Virus record (IMG/VR): IMGVR_UViG_3300037882_003008
Location: 1 to 45,238 of that record
DNA length: 45,238 nt
Origin: a virus
Reading direction: 5' to 3' (one strand)
Within the stretch, counting starts at the first letter, position 1, and each line of letters begins with the position of its first letter. Shown here piece by piece: positions 8,410 to 17,361 of the stretch. The translations under genes were made by a program, and so were the position numbers. The notes beneath the pieces were generated by a model. It worked only from the letters and a program-made list of their open reading frames with translations, made no database searches and had not been told where the DNA came from.

Positions 8410-9114
8410 GTGGCCACGTTCAGCGGACTGATTGATGCTGTGTTGGTGGAGGTGGCTAGGCCGGACCTGCTGACTCACGCCACTACGTATCTACAGCAAG
8501 TGATTCGCGAGTGTCACTTGGACCCTGAACGCGGCACACCTGTGTGTCTGTGGCCTAACTACGCCGAGGCGCAGGTGACCGCTGACGCCGAAATAGCGTA
8601 TCAGTGGCCGCTGCCAGACACCACTAGATTCCAGGCCATCAACATGGTGCGCTACGATTCGGTCTGGCGCGACAACTATCAGGTGTTTGCGCTGCCACTG
8701 GCGCGGACTCGCGCTGGCAACGATCAGGAGCACGCCTATCAGCTTGTCGGCGATAGATTGATCTTCAAGGGTTACGGCGGCCTCGGCGGAGTCATCTCCA
8801 TCAGCTACTACCAGTATCCACGCGCACTCAAATATTATCCGCTGCTGAGTCGACCAGCTACTTATGATGAGGAGGCCGGCTACCGCTATCACGCCAGTTA
8901 CGATGCTGACGACGCGTCCCGTGAATCGGCCCGCGAACTCACAACTAACTGGTTGCTGGAGCGGTGGCCCATGGTCTTGGAGGAGGGGCTTCGGGCCAAA
9001 ATCTATAAACGATTAGGGGACGAGACTCGTGCGCGGCTGTGCTACTCATCGTTCATGCAACTTCGCACAGGACTCATAAACTCCGAAATGATAGACCTCG
9101 GAGGTGTTCGGTGA
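8410..9114 (+). CDS. probable head-tail adaptor protein
   Basis: 234 residues, GTG start at 8410 with AAGGA at 8397-8401. N-terminal helices (FSGLIDAVLVEVARPDLL), a central beta-rich part (LVGDRLIFKGYGGLGGVISI) and C-terminal helices (NWLLERWPMVLEEGLRAKIY) fit the four-helix-bundle-with-beta-insert design of podovirus adaptors that join portal to tail nozzle. The identification is by fold impression and gene order. The end overlaps the next gene by four bases (GTGA). Confidence 0.65.
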   Translation: MATFSGLIDAVLVEVARPDLLTHATTYLQQVIRECHLDPERGTPVCLWPNYAEAQVTADAEIAYQWPLPDTTRFQAINMVRYDSVWRDNYQVFALPLARTRAGNDQEHAYQLVGDRLIFKGYGGLGGVISISYYQYPRALKYYPLLSRPATYDEEAGYRYHASYDADDASRESARELTTNWLLERWPMVLEEGLRAKIYKRLGDETRARLCYSSFMQLRTGLINSEMIDLGGVR

Positions 9115-9452
9115 CCACACAGGCTAACACTATGCAAGACTCGTTTGAAATGGCCTTGGCGATCGGCGAGATGCGCGGGCAGCTTAAGGAGCTAGTTCAC
9201 TCCATGAATGGTAAGTCGACTCGGGACGAGGAGTTCGTCCGGGCTATTGCTAAGTTACAGACGCTGCCTGATGATGTAGCCGCGATTCGAGCAAGTGTCA
9301 ACTCGTTGGAGAGTCGCATGGCAGGCATCGAAACCTCCAATGCAGCCCGCAACGGCGAACGTAATTTGCTGTTCGCTTTGTTGAAGTCTCCGCTGTTGGG
9401 CTGGGTGTTCGGTGCGGTCAGTATTTTGAGTCTGCTCTTGCAGGGCAGCTAG
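9111..9452 (+). CDS. holin-like coiled-coil membrane protein
   Basis: 113 residues, GTG start at 9111 overlapping the previous TGA and preceded by GGAGGTG. Residues about 15-80 form a helical coiled-coil stretch (EMRGQLKELV; DVAAIRASVNSLESRMAGIE); residues about 85-112 are a membrane span (LLKSPLLGWVFGAVSILSLL). The pattern (soluble coiled coil, then one C-terminal span) resembles small XhlA/DUF1515-type proteins often annotated as holin-associated. A lysis role is inference; it could also be a virion membrane-contact protein. Confidence 0.6.
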   Translation: MTTQANTMQDSFEMALAIGEMRGQLKELVHSMNGKSTRDEEFVRAIAKLQTLPDDVAAIRASVNSLESRMAGIETSNAARNGERNLLFALLKSPLLGWVFGAVSILSLLLQGS

Positions 9453-9466
9453 ATGAGTGAGGGCTT

Positions 9467-9874
9467 ATGAGCGCAGTTTACCCTAAGTTTCGCGAGCAGT
9501 TGTTGAGTTGGGCGCTTAACGCGAACCCGCCTGCAGGACTCGCGTTCTACGTTGTCGGCGTGGATTCTACTTACGTCTATGACGCAGCTCACAATGATCT
9601 GGCCGACGTAGGCTCCGGGCCAGTGACCATCGCAGAGCAAGCGCTTACCTCGGTCACGATCACCAACGGAGTCGTGGACGCTGCCAATGTCAGTGTGACT
9701 GGACTCGACACCGCTGACTCGCTGGATGCGCTGGTGGTTTATCTGAAGGATGGTGCGGCGGCAAGTTACTTAGCCGCTTACATCGATGAGTCGGTCGATG
9801 GCTCCATCCCGCAGGGTATTGACGCAACCCAAGGCGTAATCAGTTGGGCCGTTGGCGGCATCTTCCGCGCGTAA
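9467..9874 (+). CDS. putative tail/fibre-associated protein, 135 aa
   Basis: Starts 14 bases after the previous stop. The sequence is rich in beta-type residues (SVTITNGVVDAANVSVTGLD) with regular Ser/Thr/Val/Asp pattern, and a short conserved-looking head (YPKFREQLLSWALN). This style is common in small virion proteins encoded beside tail fibres. No named family. It opens a run of fibre-like genes. Confidence 0.7.
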   Translation: MSAVYPKFREQLLSWALNANPPAGLAFYVVGVDSTYVYDAAHNDLADVGSGPVTIAEQALTSVTITNGVVDAANVSVTGLDTADSLDALVVYLKDGAAASYLAAYIDESVDGSIPQGIDATQGVISWAVGGIFRA

Positions 9875-9886
9875 GGAATCGCAGAC

Positions 9887-10954
9887 ATGGCACGCAACTT
9901 CTGGGAGTCGTTCGACTCGTATTCGACTGCCGTAGGTTCTAGGCCTCAGGATCGTGGGTGGATTGCGTCTGGTGGCCTGGGAATGACATTCAGCGTGGGT
10001 AACGCGCGATTCGGCGTTGGACAGGGCATAGCGCTGTCGGACGGCAGCGGAGAGTCAGAGTCACTGTCACGCATACTACCTAACGGCGAATATTTCAACA
10101 TAGCCGTGGCGCACAAGCTAGACAACACAGGGCTGACGTCCATCCGAGTCGGTGGCGGTAGCTCCAACACCACCGCGCATCTGGGCTTGGTGTTCGACCC
10201 AACCGGTCGAGTGACTCTGCGCGCGTTCACATCCACCATCTACAATATTTTCGTCGACTTGGCCTCGGTTATCGTGCCTGGAGTCGCCGTCAATCAATAC
10301 CTGTTCGTGTCGTGCTCCGGTCGCATCCACGCCACGCTTGGAGAGGTGCGAGTCGCAATCAACGGCGTGGAAGTCCCTGGATTGGCTGTCAGTAACGTCG
10401 ATACCCTCAACGTATCCACAGGGCAGTTGTGGGCACAGCTAGGCCCTTACGGGGCCACGTCCGGTGGCGGGACAAGCAACTGGATTTATGACGACTACGT
10501 GGATGACGACTCGGCCTCTGTAACCCTTATACCTGAACGTCGCGTGTATGTCCAGCGCCCCAGCGGTGACGGGGCCACCCTGCTGTTGGTCCCCTCCACG
10601 GGCGTGAGTCACTTCGGCGTGATAGATGAGGGTGTCGTGACCACCACCGACTACCTGTCAGGTAGTGCCGTCAATGACTTGGACCTGATTCTGCTTACTG
10701 ACCTAGCTTATGTGCCCGCCGTAATCGACGGAGTCAACGTAATCGTCAATGCGCAGAAAACCGACGCCATCGCACGATCTATTGACGTTGGGGTGTTGTC
10801 CGGCGCCACGGTGGCGTCCAGCCCCGATCGTGCTCTGAATAGTTCCGCCGCGTTCTACGACTCAGGGCGGTTACTCACTGACCCCAATACTGGGGCTGCG
10901 TGGAGTTTCGCCGGAGTCAACGCACTACAAGCCAGACCGCGTGTCAGCGTGTAG
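9887..10954 (+). CDS. lectin-like tail protein, 355 aa
   Basis: The N-terminal 200 residues look like a concanavalin-type jelly roll (ARNFWESFDSYST; EYFNIAVAHKLD; HATLGEVRVAINGVEV; NWIYDDYVDDD), a fold used in phage tail proteins for carbohydrate contact. The C-terminal part is beta-rich with no known motif (VNDLDLILLTDLAY). Start ATG 9887 lies 12 bases after the previous stop. Likely a tail appendage; the jelly-roll call is inference from pattern. Confidence 0.65.
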   Translation: MARNFWESFDSYSTAVGSRPQDRGWIASGGLGMTFSVGNARFGVGQGIALSDGSGESESLSRILPNGEYFNIAVAHKLDNTGLTSIRVGGGSSNTTAHLGLVFDPTGRVTLRAFTSTIYNIFVDLASVIVPGVAVNQYLFVSCSGRIHATLGEVRVAINGVEVPGLAVSNVDTLNVSTGQLWAQLGPYGATSGGGTSNWIYDDYVDDDSASVTLIPERRVYVQRPSGDGATLLLVPSTGVSHFGVIDEGVVTTTDYLSGSAVNDLDLILLTDLAYVPAVIDGVNVIVNAQKTDAIARSIDVGVLSGATVASSPDRALNSSAAFYDSGRLLTDPNTGAAWSFAGVNALQARPRVSV

Positions 10955-10956
10955 CT

Positions 10957-12801
10957 ATGGCGGGTGAATACAGGTTCAATCATGCCTCGGCTGAAGTTCT
11001 TGGCGCTGGGCTGGCAGCTACTACGGCGCGATTCAATCACGTATCGGCTGAAGTTCTTGGCGCGGGATTAGCGGCTACTACGGCGCGATTCCACAGTGTA
11101 TTCGTAGAAGTTCTGGGAGCTGTCCCGCAGGGATTCTTCCCTACGCTCCTTGACGAGGATATCTCAGAGCCGTTCGTCGGTGGCGTCGACTCGTTCGTGG
11201 AGTTCTACCAGCCAAGTCTGTTAGATGAGGGCGATCAGGTATTCCCGGCTAGCTTCGCCGAGGTCTTCTCGCCCGCTACGGTCGATGACTCAGCCGCTGA
11301 CTTCGCTGGAGGATTTCCGGCGTTCGTCGTGGCGCAAGCCCCTGCAATCCCTTACGAATGGAACCCGCTGCGACCTGACGTCCCGGCGGGACTCGACACC
11401 GACCTGCCGCTATATGCGTATATGCGTGAGCAGGCGGAGATTCTCCGCGAACAGCACGACATAGCGCAGGCTGGCGGCACAACGTTCCCGTGGGAGTTGA
11501 TGACTCGACTCTCCGCCACGCAGCAGTTCCAGCTGGGCGCCATGAGTCGCTTTTATCATGAGCGGCACGGCATATTGCTGGCTCGATACGTCAGGTTCAG
11601 TCCTAGATGGGGCGGCGGCATGCACGTGCCGGTGGGTCACGACTCGCTGCACCCGGATTGGGTGGTTACCGACCGGCTCAACAATAGTCATTGGTCGCGA
11701 TTGGTGGGCGTATCCACCAACTACGAGTCAGATGTCGGGGGCCTCTACGGCTGGGTGCTGGTCCAAGGTCGCGCCCCAGTTGCGTTGCAAGTTGCTGGCC
11801 TGAGTCCAGTAAGCATGGAACCACTAACTTGGGTGGCCGACGGCGTGGCAGGTTACGGTGCGGGCAAGAGCATTGGATTCGTGCTCAAATCTTCGTCCGT
11901 CCGCCCCTCACAGACGACTGATTACGAGCTGCCTGCGTTTGAGTGGGTCTGCGACGTGTCGGGAGTCACTGACGCGCATGTATTGCAGGTCTCGGCTGGC
12001 GCTCTAGATGCACTGGATGATCGAGTCACCGCAGTAGAGAACACGCTGGGCGCCGGATTAGTGGACTATCAGCCTCAAATCGACTCGCTATCGTCACGCG
12101 CCGACAACTTGACGGTTGCTATCGGTGCCGAGTCCAGGCAGCGGTCGATGGTAGACTCTTCGATGGCGGCCCGCATCAACGTGCTGGAGAGCGCAGCTAC
12201 CCTCGGCGTGACTCATGCAGAGTTCAACGCGCTCGATGCTCGTGTCGTGACATTGGAGGCTGGTGCGCTGATTGATACCAGCGCACTAGAAGCTAGCGTG
12301 GTTGCACTCTCGGCCACCTCTGTGAGTTACGGCGGGCGTATCACGACGCTTGAGTCGAATGTGACTGGGTTGACTTCGCTGGCGGCTGGGTTGACGGCGT
12401 CATTCGGTTCCATTGACTCGCTGGGCGATGTCGATACTAGCACGATCGCGCCATCACCCGGTCAACTGATTGGATGGGACGGCTCGTTATGGGTGCCAGT
12501 GAATCCCCCCAGCGGCGGCTCGGTATTGTTCGACGTCATTGAGGTGGACGTAGGCGCGCCTGCCCGGGACTCCGGCTCTGTCACGGTCGGAGGCTTGACT
12601 GGACTGATTGTCGGCAAGCCTGTTGTGATGTGGCAGGCACTGGAGTCGGTGACAGGTAAAGGTGACCTGAGCGACAACGCTGAGTTGGAGGGTGTTTCCG
12701 CGTCCGGAATCGTGTCGTCCGCAACGGAAATCGCAGTTACATGGTGGGCCAAATCGCCTGTGGCCGGAATCGTGAAGTTCAACTATCTGATAGGAGGCTG
12801 A
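10957..12801 (+). CDS. tail fibre protein with N-terminal 19-residue repeats
   Basis: 614 residues, start ATG 10957, two bases after the previous stop. Residues about 7-57 are two copies plus part of a third of a 19-residue unit (RFNHASAEVLGAGLAATTA). The middle (about 130-330) is a compact region with WVLVQGRAPVALQV and WVADGVAGYGAGKSIGFVL; from about 340 comes a coiled-coil or trimeric stalk (DALDDRVTAVENTL; RSMVDSSMAARINVLES), and then a beta-rich C-terminal tip (LIGWDGSLWVPVNPP). This order suits a trimeric tail fibre. Which end binds the virion is not clear. Confidence 0.75.
   Translation: MAGEYRFNHASAEVLGAGLAATTARFNHVSAEVLGAGLAATTARFHSVFVEVLGAVPQGFFPTLLDEDISEPFVGGVDSFVEFYQPSLLDEGDQVFPASFAEVFSPATVDDSAADFAGGFPAFVVAQAPAIPYEWNPLRPDVPAGLDTDLPLYAYMREQAEILREQHDIAQAGGTTFPWELMTRLSATQQFQLGAMSRFYHERHGILLARYVRFSPRWGGGMHVPVGHDSLHPDWVVTDRLNNSHWSRLVGVSTNYESDVGGLYGWVLVQGRAPVALQVAGLSPVSMEPLTWVADGVAGYGAGKSIGFVLKSSSVRPSQTTDYELPAFEWVCDVSGVTDAHVLQVSAGALDALDDRVTAVENTLGAGLVDYQPQIDSLSSRADNLTVAIGAESRQRSMVDSSMAARINVLESAATLGVTHAEFNALDARVVTLEAGALIDTSALEASVVALSATSVSYGGRITTLESNVTGLTSLAAGLTASFGSIDSLGDVDTSTIAPSPGQLIGWDGSLWVPVNPPSGGSVLFDVIEVDVGAPARDSGSVTVGGLTGLIVGKPVVMWQALESVTGKGDLSDNAELEGVSASGIVSSATEIAVTWWAKSPVAGIVKFNYLIGG
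10975..11124 (+). repeat. 57-base tandem repeat (2.6 copies) in fibre gene
   Basis: Copies at 10975-11031 and 11032-11088, with a degenerate partial third from 11089 to about 11124. Each starts TTCAATCA/TTCCACA and contains TGAAGTTCTTGG or its variant. It keeps the reading frame (19 codons). Confidence 0.85.
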
Positions 12802-12802
12802 G

Positions 12803-13450
12803 ATGGCCGTCATTCAAGACCCTGTGATTCCAGTTAACATGCAGCGCATTGAGAATAACGGGGCGGCCCGCGTGCTGGCAATTTCGCGCGGCCATTATTA
12901 TTCGCAGTCGTTGTTGACTGGCATAATGGCGGCCGGATTCACGACAGGCAACACGGCCTGGACTATGCGACTCAATCCAAGTGCGGCAGTGCAAGTCCAG
13001 CTGACTAAGTTGCGCATAGCGTTTACTACGCTCACAGCATTTACTACGCCTGTCACGGCAGGTAGGCGACTCGCCCTGTTTCGCGGCGTCGGGGCGACAC
13101 CCACGACTGGCGTAGCTGCCGGCGTCACAAGTGAGCATGATAGCCTGGCGCCCGCGAGTCAATGTGACGCCGGTCAAGGCGGCGATCAGCGCATCGCGGG
13201 CACATCGACGATTGCAACGGCTGGCATCACCTTCGAGGCCTCGCCCCTGCGGAGCATGACATTGACTCACCTCGGCACCGCAGGTGCTTACGGCGAGAAG
13301 GAGTTCGACTTCCTCGGAGACGGCGGCGCCCCGCTGATACTGAATCCAGGAGAGTTGTTCGCCATCCGCGCGCCAGTTGCGTTCGACGCCGTCGGCACGT
13401 GGCAGCTGGGAGTGGATTCGCAATGGGCCGAAGTCGCTGCGCTTGCGTGA
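12803..13450 (+). CDS. putative tail appendage protein, 215 aa
   Basis: Begins after GGAGGCTGAG, one base past the preceding stop. Contains RVLAISRGHYYSQSLLTG, then a beta-rich body (QLTKLRIAFTTLTAF; RRLALFRGVGATP) and ends TWQLGVDSQWAEVAALA. The style is that of a small beta-sandwich virion protein coded next to a fibre. No named family recognised. Confidence 0.65.
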   Translation: MAVIQDPVIPVNMQRIENNGAARVLAISRGHYYSQSLLTGIMAAGFTTGNTAWTMRLNPSAAVQVQLTKLRIAFTTLTAFTTPVTAGRRLALFRGVGATPTTGVAAGVTSEHDSLAPASQCDAGQGGDQRIAGTSTIATAGITFEASPLRSMTLTHLGTAGAYGEKEFDFLGDGGAPLILNPGELFAIRAPVAFDAVGTWQLGVDSQWAEVAALA

Positions 13451-13548
13451 GTCGATCGCAGGCTGCGGTATAACATTGCGCGTGAAATGGCCTTTGAGCA
13501 TATTACTCTCAACCAGCCGTCACAGTCGGCGCACACGGAGTCAATGCA
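13451..13548 (+). other. short gap before a membrane-protein gene
   Basis: 98 bases without a gene. It contains an AT-richer patch (CATATTACT, 13497-13505) but no strong promoter or terminator. GGAG at 13536-13539 serves the next gene. Confidence 0.4.
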
Positions 13549-13959
13549 ATGGACCTGTCTATCATCGAGTCGTTCATCCCAGACGTAGCCGCATGGCTCA
13601 ACGTGCAGCCTTCAACACTCCTGTTGCTGTGGGCGCTGCTGGCTACTGGCTGCAACGTCGCCAGCCGCCTGATCCCCGCTGACTCAACTGGGTGGCTGAG
13701 GCACGTCCGGGTCGTGACTGGAATCATCGGTGTATACGTGCCAAGCCGAATCACCGCTGGCGGCATTACCACGGAACACGCAGCCGCCGCCATTATCGTG
13801 CAGGCGGGGCAGCTATCGCAGGCAGCGAATCAGGCTGTTGACCGGGCTGAATCTGTGTTGGCAGAAGCTGCCGATGAACTGCGGGTGCCGCAGGAGTTCC
13901 ATGACTTCCTTACCCGGCAGGCTGAGTCTGAGGCCGAGGACCTGGGGAGTCGAGCATGA
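13549..13959 (+). CDS. membrane protein, holin candidate, 136 aa
   Basis: Two hydrophobic segments near the N-terminus: residues about 20-38 (PSTLLLLWALLATG) and about 50-62 (VRVVTGIIGVYV), then a long soluble helical tail rich in Ala/Glu (AADELRVPQEFHDFL; RQAESEAEDL). Two spans with a charged C-terminal tail fit several small holin types. The gene sits among tail genes, and the stop overlaps the next ATG. A lysis role is inference; a second candidate is the protein at 9111-9452. Confidence 0.6.
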   Translation: MDLSIIESFIPDVAAWLNVQPSTLLLLWALLATGCNVASRLIPADSTGWLRHVRVVTGIIGVYVPSRITAGGITTEHAAAAIIVQAGQLSQAANQAVDRAESVLAEAADELRVPQEFHDFLTRQAESEAEDLGSRA

Positions 13960-14420
13960 GAGGCGAGTTTCATCGAGCTGATGGCCTGATCCTGCCCAAC
14001 AACATATCGCTGGCCGGGGCTGGAATCGTCATGGCGGCCGCGTTCAACTTGACTCCCACTGAATGGTGGCTGGCCCTTGTGGCAGGCGCGCCTGCCCTAG
14101 ACATGACCATCGGCGATATGGTGGAGCCTGCCATAGGCACTAACGGCTATGCGCGGCAAGAACTGACTCATGACGCGGTGGGCTGGCCCACAATAGCCGT
14201 CAGCAACGACCAGATGTATGTCGAGTCGGCCGCAGCCACATTTGCGGCGGTCGGCGGCAACTTCAGTCAGTCGATCCAGCGGGTCGCACTGCTGGTGACT
14301 GACACCTACAACGCGGCCAACGTAGTGGTGGCCTTATCGGCGCCGCTGCCCACGCCACTGCTGGTGACTCCAGCCACGCCGCTGGCAAGCAGGCAGTTCA
14401 AGTATAGGGTATACCTCTGA
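13956..14420 (+). CDS. hypothetical virion protein, 154 aa
   Basis: Coupled by ATGA to the gene before and by TGATG to the gene after. The protein is Ala-rich, with a semi-hydrophobic part (LAGAGIVMAAAFNL; EWWLALVAGAPALDM) then beta-type sequence (RQELTHDAVGWPTIAVS; RVALLVTDTYNAANVVVAL). The second half resembles the small beta proteins found beside tail fibres. No family recognised. Confidence 0.65.
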   Translation: MRGEFHRADGLILPNNISLAGAGIVMAAAFNLTPTEWWLALVAGAPALDMTIGDMVEPAIGTNGYARQELTHDAVGWPTIAVSNDQMYVESAAATFAAVGGNFSQSIQRVALLVTDTYNAANVVVALSAPLPTPLLVTPATPLASRQFKYRVYL

Positions 14421-16189
14421 TGGAAGGTCGGTTCGCAGTCCGCGAGATTAAGGGTCTGACGCCGGGAATCGAACCGACCGTCAGTCAAGAGATTTTTGCG
14501 CTCGGCGGACGAAACTACGCTTTCGACTCACGTGGGGTGAAGTCACCTTTCGGCGACCGACTGCTATCGGCAGTCCCACTCGGGTCGCCCGCCAACGTGC
14601 AGGGTGTCAGACTCAGACTTCGTGGCGGCGATAGATGCTTCACAATGACCAGTGACGGGATTCGCGAGTGGAACGAATCTGCTGGTGGCTGGCGCATAAT
14701 CTACGAGGTGGCATCCACGGACGCGACTCCCTACCGGTGGACCTTCGAATATCTGGCTGGTTGGCTATACTTCGCGCATCCGTCCGCAGGCTTGCTGGCC
14801 TATAACCTCGACTCGGAGGTTTGCTACCGGCACGAACAGGTCGGCGTCGGCACCCCCACGCAGGTGATCGCGGTGTCCCTCAACAACGGACGGCTGGGTG
14901 TGCTGACTACAGCTACACTCGCGTGGTCTGCGCCGTCTGATGGACTCAATTTCGAGCCTAGACTTGGCGGGGCCGGCGCTCAATTGCTGGCTGAACGAGT
15001 CCCGGGCGATGCCATAATGGTCACGAGTTACGCTCGCGGCTTCATGGTATGGACTACCGGCGGCGTGATGCGCTCTGAGTTTACAGGAGATGCGGCTGTC
15101 TACAGACACCGGACTCTCAATACGGAATACAGACCGATTAATTCGTTCTGCCTGGTCCGAGTCGATGTTGACACCGTCATAGTCCTGGACGAACGCGGCC
15201 TGTTCATGACTCAGGGCGAACCACTGACGCCGTTCGGGCCTCTGTTCAACGAGTTCTTGCTGGGATTCCTTCAGGAGCGCGACTACCGCTTCTATAACGC
15301 AGTCAGACTCGAATGGGATGACTTACAACGCCGGCTTTACCTGTCGTATTCGGACTCGGTGGCCGACCCTATCTATGAACGGGCGTTCGTTTACTACCCG
15401 CCTCTCGATAAGTGGGGCGAGTTCTCGGAGCCACATTATGGCATCTTACCTGCACTTGTAACATCGAGTCAGCGGGAGGACGATTACTTTGGATATGTGG
15501 GTGCGGACGGATTCTTGCGGCTTTGGCAGTCCACAGGTTCCCGCGAACTGTTTCCCTCGGCTGGCTTCACTGCGGACCTGTTTCACCCGACAACACAGCG
15601 AGTCGCGCAGCTTACAGCCGCCGAGGGGATTCACATAATGCCAGCTGCTGGTCGTCTGCGCGGGTTTGATCCTGCCTCGCGCTTGACCGCCGGGTCACGG
15701 GAGGGGTATTACGCTGTGGGCGCAACTATCCCTCTCGTGCCTGAACTCACGGGCCTCGACTCGCTGGTCAAATTCGGCCTATTCCGGTTGGCAGATCAAC
15801 AGGCGGACTCACTCGCCGAGATAAACTCTGTCGTCGTGCGGTCGGTTCACAGTGGCCCGGAGGTGCAGCTGGCGGAGGACTTCAACTTGGTCCCGCCTGG
15901 AACTTCCGACGAGGATTATGAGTCATTGCCCGCCGAGACGGAAGATTACGGCTTGTCGCCGCTGAACTACATCAATCACGGACTGGCGATCGTAGGGACG
16001 CTGGACGGTGACTCAGATTTCGTGCGCGCAATCCCGCATCTTGAACGATTCGAGCGAGCCGCCCGTTTCTACGCCTGCACGGTCCCCGGCCTGTGGCACA
16101 TGGCAGAGATCAGCGCCTCGCAGGTGGGAGAGTCATATCACGTGGTCACCTTCGAGATGACCGGGACAGTAGCGGGACGACTCCTATGA
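14420..16189 (+). CDS. tail nozzle / propeller-like stabilisation protein
   Basis: 589 residues. Repeated blade-like beta units are visible (GDRCFTMTSDGIREWNES; AGWLYFAHPSAGLLAYNL; NGRLGVLTTATLAWSAPSDG; ARGFMVWTTGGVMRSEF; VDTVIVLDERGLFMTQGE), the pattern of beta-propeller proteins at podovirus tail nozzles (gp12-like in T7). It would form the channel between adaptor and tip. The propeller call is from repeating strand patterns, not from a known signature. Start at 14420 overlaps the previous stop by one base; the end is coupled to the next gene by ATGA. Confidence 0.65.
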   Translation: MEGRFAVREIKGLTPGIEPTVSQEIFALGGRNYAFDSRGVKSPFGDRLLSAVPLGSPANVQGVRLRLRGGDRCFTMTSDGIREWNESAGGWRIIYEVASTDATPYRWTFEYLAGWLYFAHPSAGLLAYNLDSEVCYRHEQVGVGTPTQVIAVSLNNGRLGVLTTATLAWSAPSDGLNFEPRLGGAGAQLLAERVPGDAIMVTSYARGFMVWTTGGVMRSEFTGDAAVYRHRTLNTEYRPINSFCLVRVDVDTVIVLDERGLFMTQGEPLTPFGPLFNEFLLGFLQERDYRFYNAVRLEWDDLQRRLYLSYSDSVADPIYERAFVYYPPLDKWGEFSEPHYGILPALVTSSQREDDYFGYVGADGFLRLWQSTGSRELFPSAGFTADLFHPTTQRVAQLTAAEGIHIMPAAGRLRGFDPASRLTAGSREGYYAVGATIPLVPELTGLDSLVKFGLFRLADQQADSLAEINSVVVRSVHSGPEVQLAEDFNLVPPGTSDEDYESLPAETEDYGLSPLNYINHGLAIVGTLDGDSDFVRAIPHLERFERAARFYACTVPGLWHMAEISASQVGESYHVVTFEMTGTVAGRLL

Positions 16190-17346
16190 CGAAAATTGTG
16201 CAACAGGTCGGCGGTTCCGCTCCAGAGCAAGACGCGTATACAGGTGAGTCACGTCAACTCACGGTAGACACGGACAACTGGAATCTGCGGCTCCATGACG
16301 ACTCCACGCCGGGCGGGCGCATCATCTGCAACATCGACTTCGGCGATCAGCGGTGGCAGGCTAAGTCGGCTGAATTGGACGGGTTCACCTTTAATCCAGA
16401 GGCCAAGGGCTTTCTGACTCGAACGGCCGCGGGTCAATTTCGGCTCCGAAGTCTGGCGGTGAATCCGGCCCAGCTTACCATCGAGCGCCCTGACGGCTAC
16501 ACAGGTAATCCGTTTATCGCGTTGGCGGATCGAATCGAGACGGCGCACACGTTCGGCCTCGACCTGATCATCGAAGGCGTTCTTCAGGTCGACGGCGGCG
16601 TAAACAGCGATACGAGCGGGACTCACTACGGGCCTGTCGAAGGCTCGGTGCAGGGTAATGTGACAGGTGACTTGACCGGCAACGCCAGCGGCAGTCACAC
16701 CGGCAGCTTTACGGGTGACGTAGATGTAAGCGGTGACTCGATTCTATTCGCAGCCGGGCAGATTCCGCTGTCAGCCCTGAACGGGTTGCTAGCTTACGTG
16801 CAGTCGAACTCGATGCCGCTTGGCGTGATCCTGCTCTGGAGCGGCAGCGTCGCTACAATACCAGCGGGATTCGCCTTGTGCGACGGACTGAATGGCACCC
16901 CGAATCTGACCGATAAATTCGTCATAGGCGCGGGGTCGCTGACCTACGACCCCGGTGACGCAGGTGGGACGACGACTCACTCGCACGCCAACACGCTGGA
17001 CTCCGCTGGGACGCACACGCACCCGCTGACTATCGCGACTCACGCGCTTGACCTGACCGAAATGCCGTCGCACAAGCATGGCAATGGCGTGACTGACAGC
17101 GGGTTCAATCTATTCAACCACGGCACGCTGGCTGCGGCACCTGCGACTCCCAGCTCGATAGACGACAACGGCGCGACAGGCTCGATCGAAGGTTACACCA
17201 CGGATACAGGCGGTGGCGCTGCGCATGGCCACGCAGGATCGACGGCGGCCGACGCAGGGAGTCACACGCATACGCTGAATAACGTTGCAGCGTCGGTGTT
17301 GCCGCCATACTATGCCCTATGTTATATCATGCGGGTCGCAATCTGA
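16186..17346 (+). CDS. tail-collar-domain fibre protein
   Basis: 386 residues from ATG 16186, which overlaps the previous stop (ATGA). The C-terminal half has a phage tail collar domain: GVILLWSGSVATIPAGFALC followed by GLNGTPNLTDKFVIGAG at about residues 208-245, then a His-rich metal-binding stretch (TTTHSHANT; GTHTHPL; AAHGHAG; GSHTHTL) and the usual end LPPYYALCYIMRV. Between the N-terminus and the collar is a repetitive Gly/Thr/Ser stretch (GNVTGDLTGNASGSHTGSFT). Such proteins form distal fibres or tips that meet the receptor; trimeric iron-binding tips share this HxH pattern. An open frame extends upstream to 16093, but only inside the previous gene. Confidence 0.88.
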   Translation: MTKIVQQVGGSAPEQDAYTGESRQLTVDTDNWNLRLHDDSTPGGRIICNIDFGDQRWQAKSAELDGFTFNPEAKGFLTRTAAGQFRLRSLAVNPAQLTIERPDGYTGNPFIALADRIETAHTFGLDLIIEGVLQVDGGVNSDTSGTHYGPVEGSVQGNVTGDLTGNASGSHTGSFTGDVDVSGDSILFAAGQIPLSALNGLLAYVQSNSMPLGVILLWSGSVATIPAGFALCDGLNGTPNLTDKFVIGAGSLTYDPGDAGGTTTHSHANTLDSAGTHTHPLTIATHALDLTEMPSHKHGNGVTDSGFNLFNHGTLAAAPATPSSIDDNGATGSIEGYTTDTGGGAAHGHAGSTAADAGSHTHTLNNVAASVLPPYYALCYIMRVAI

Positions 17347-17361
17347 CTCAGGAGACGATCA

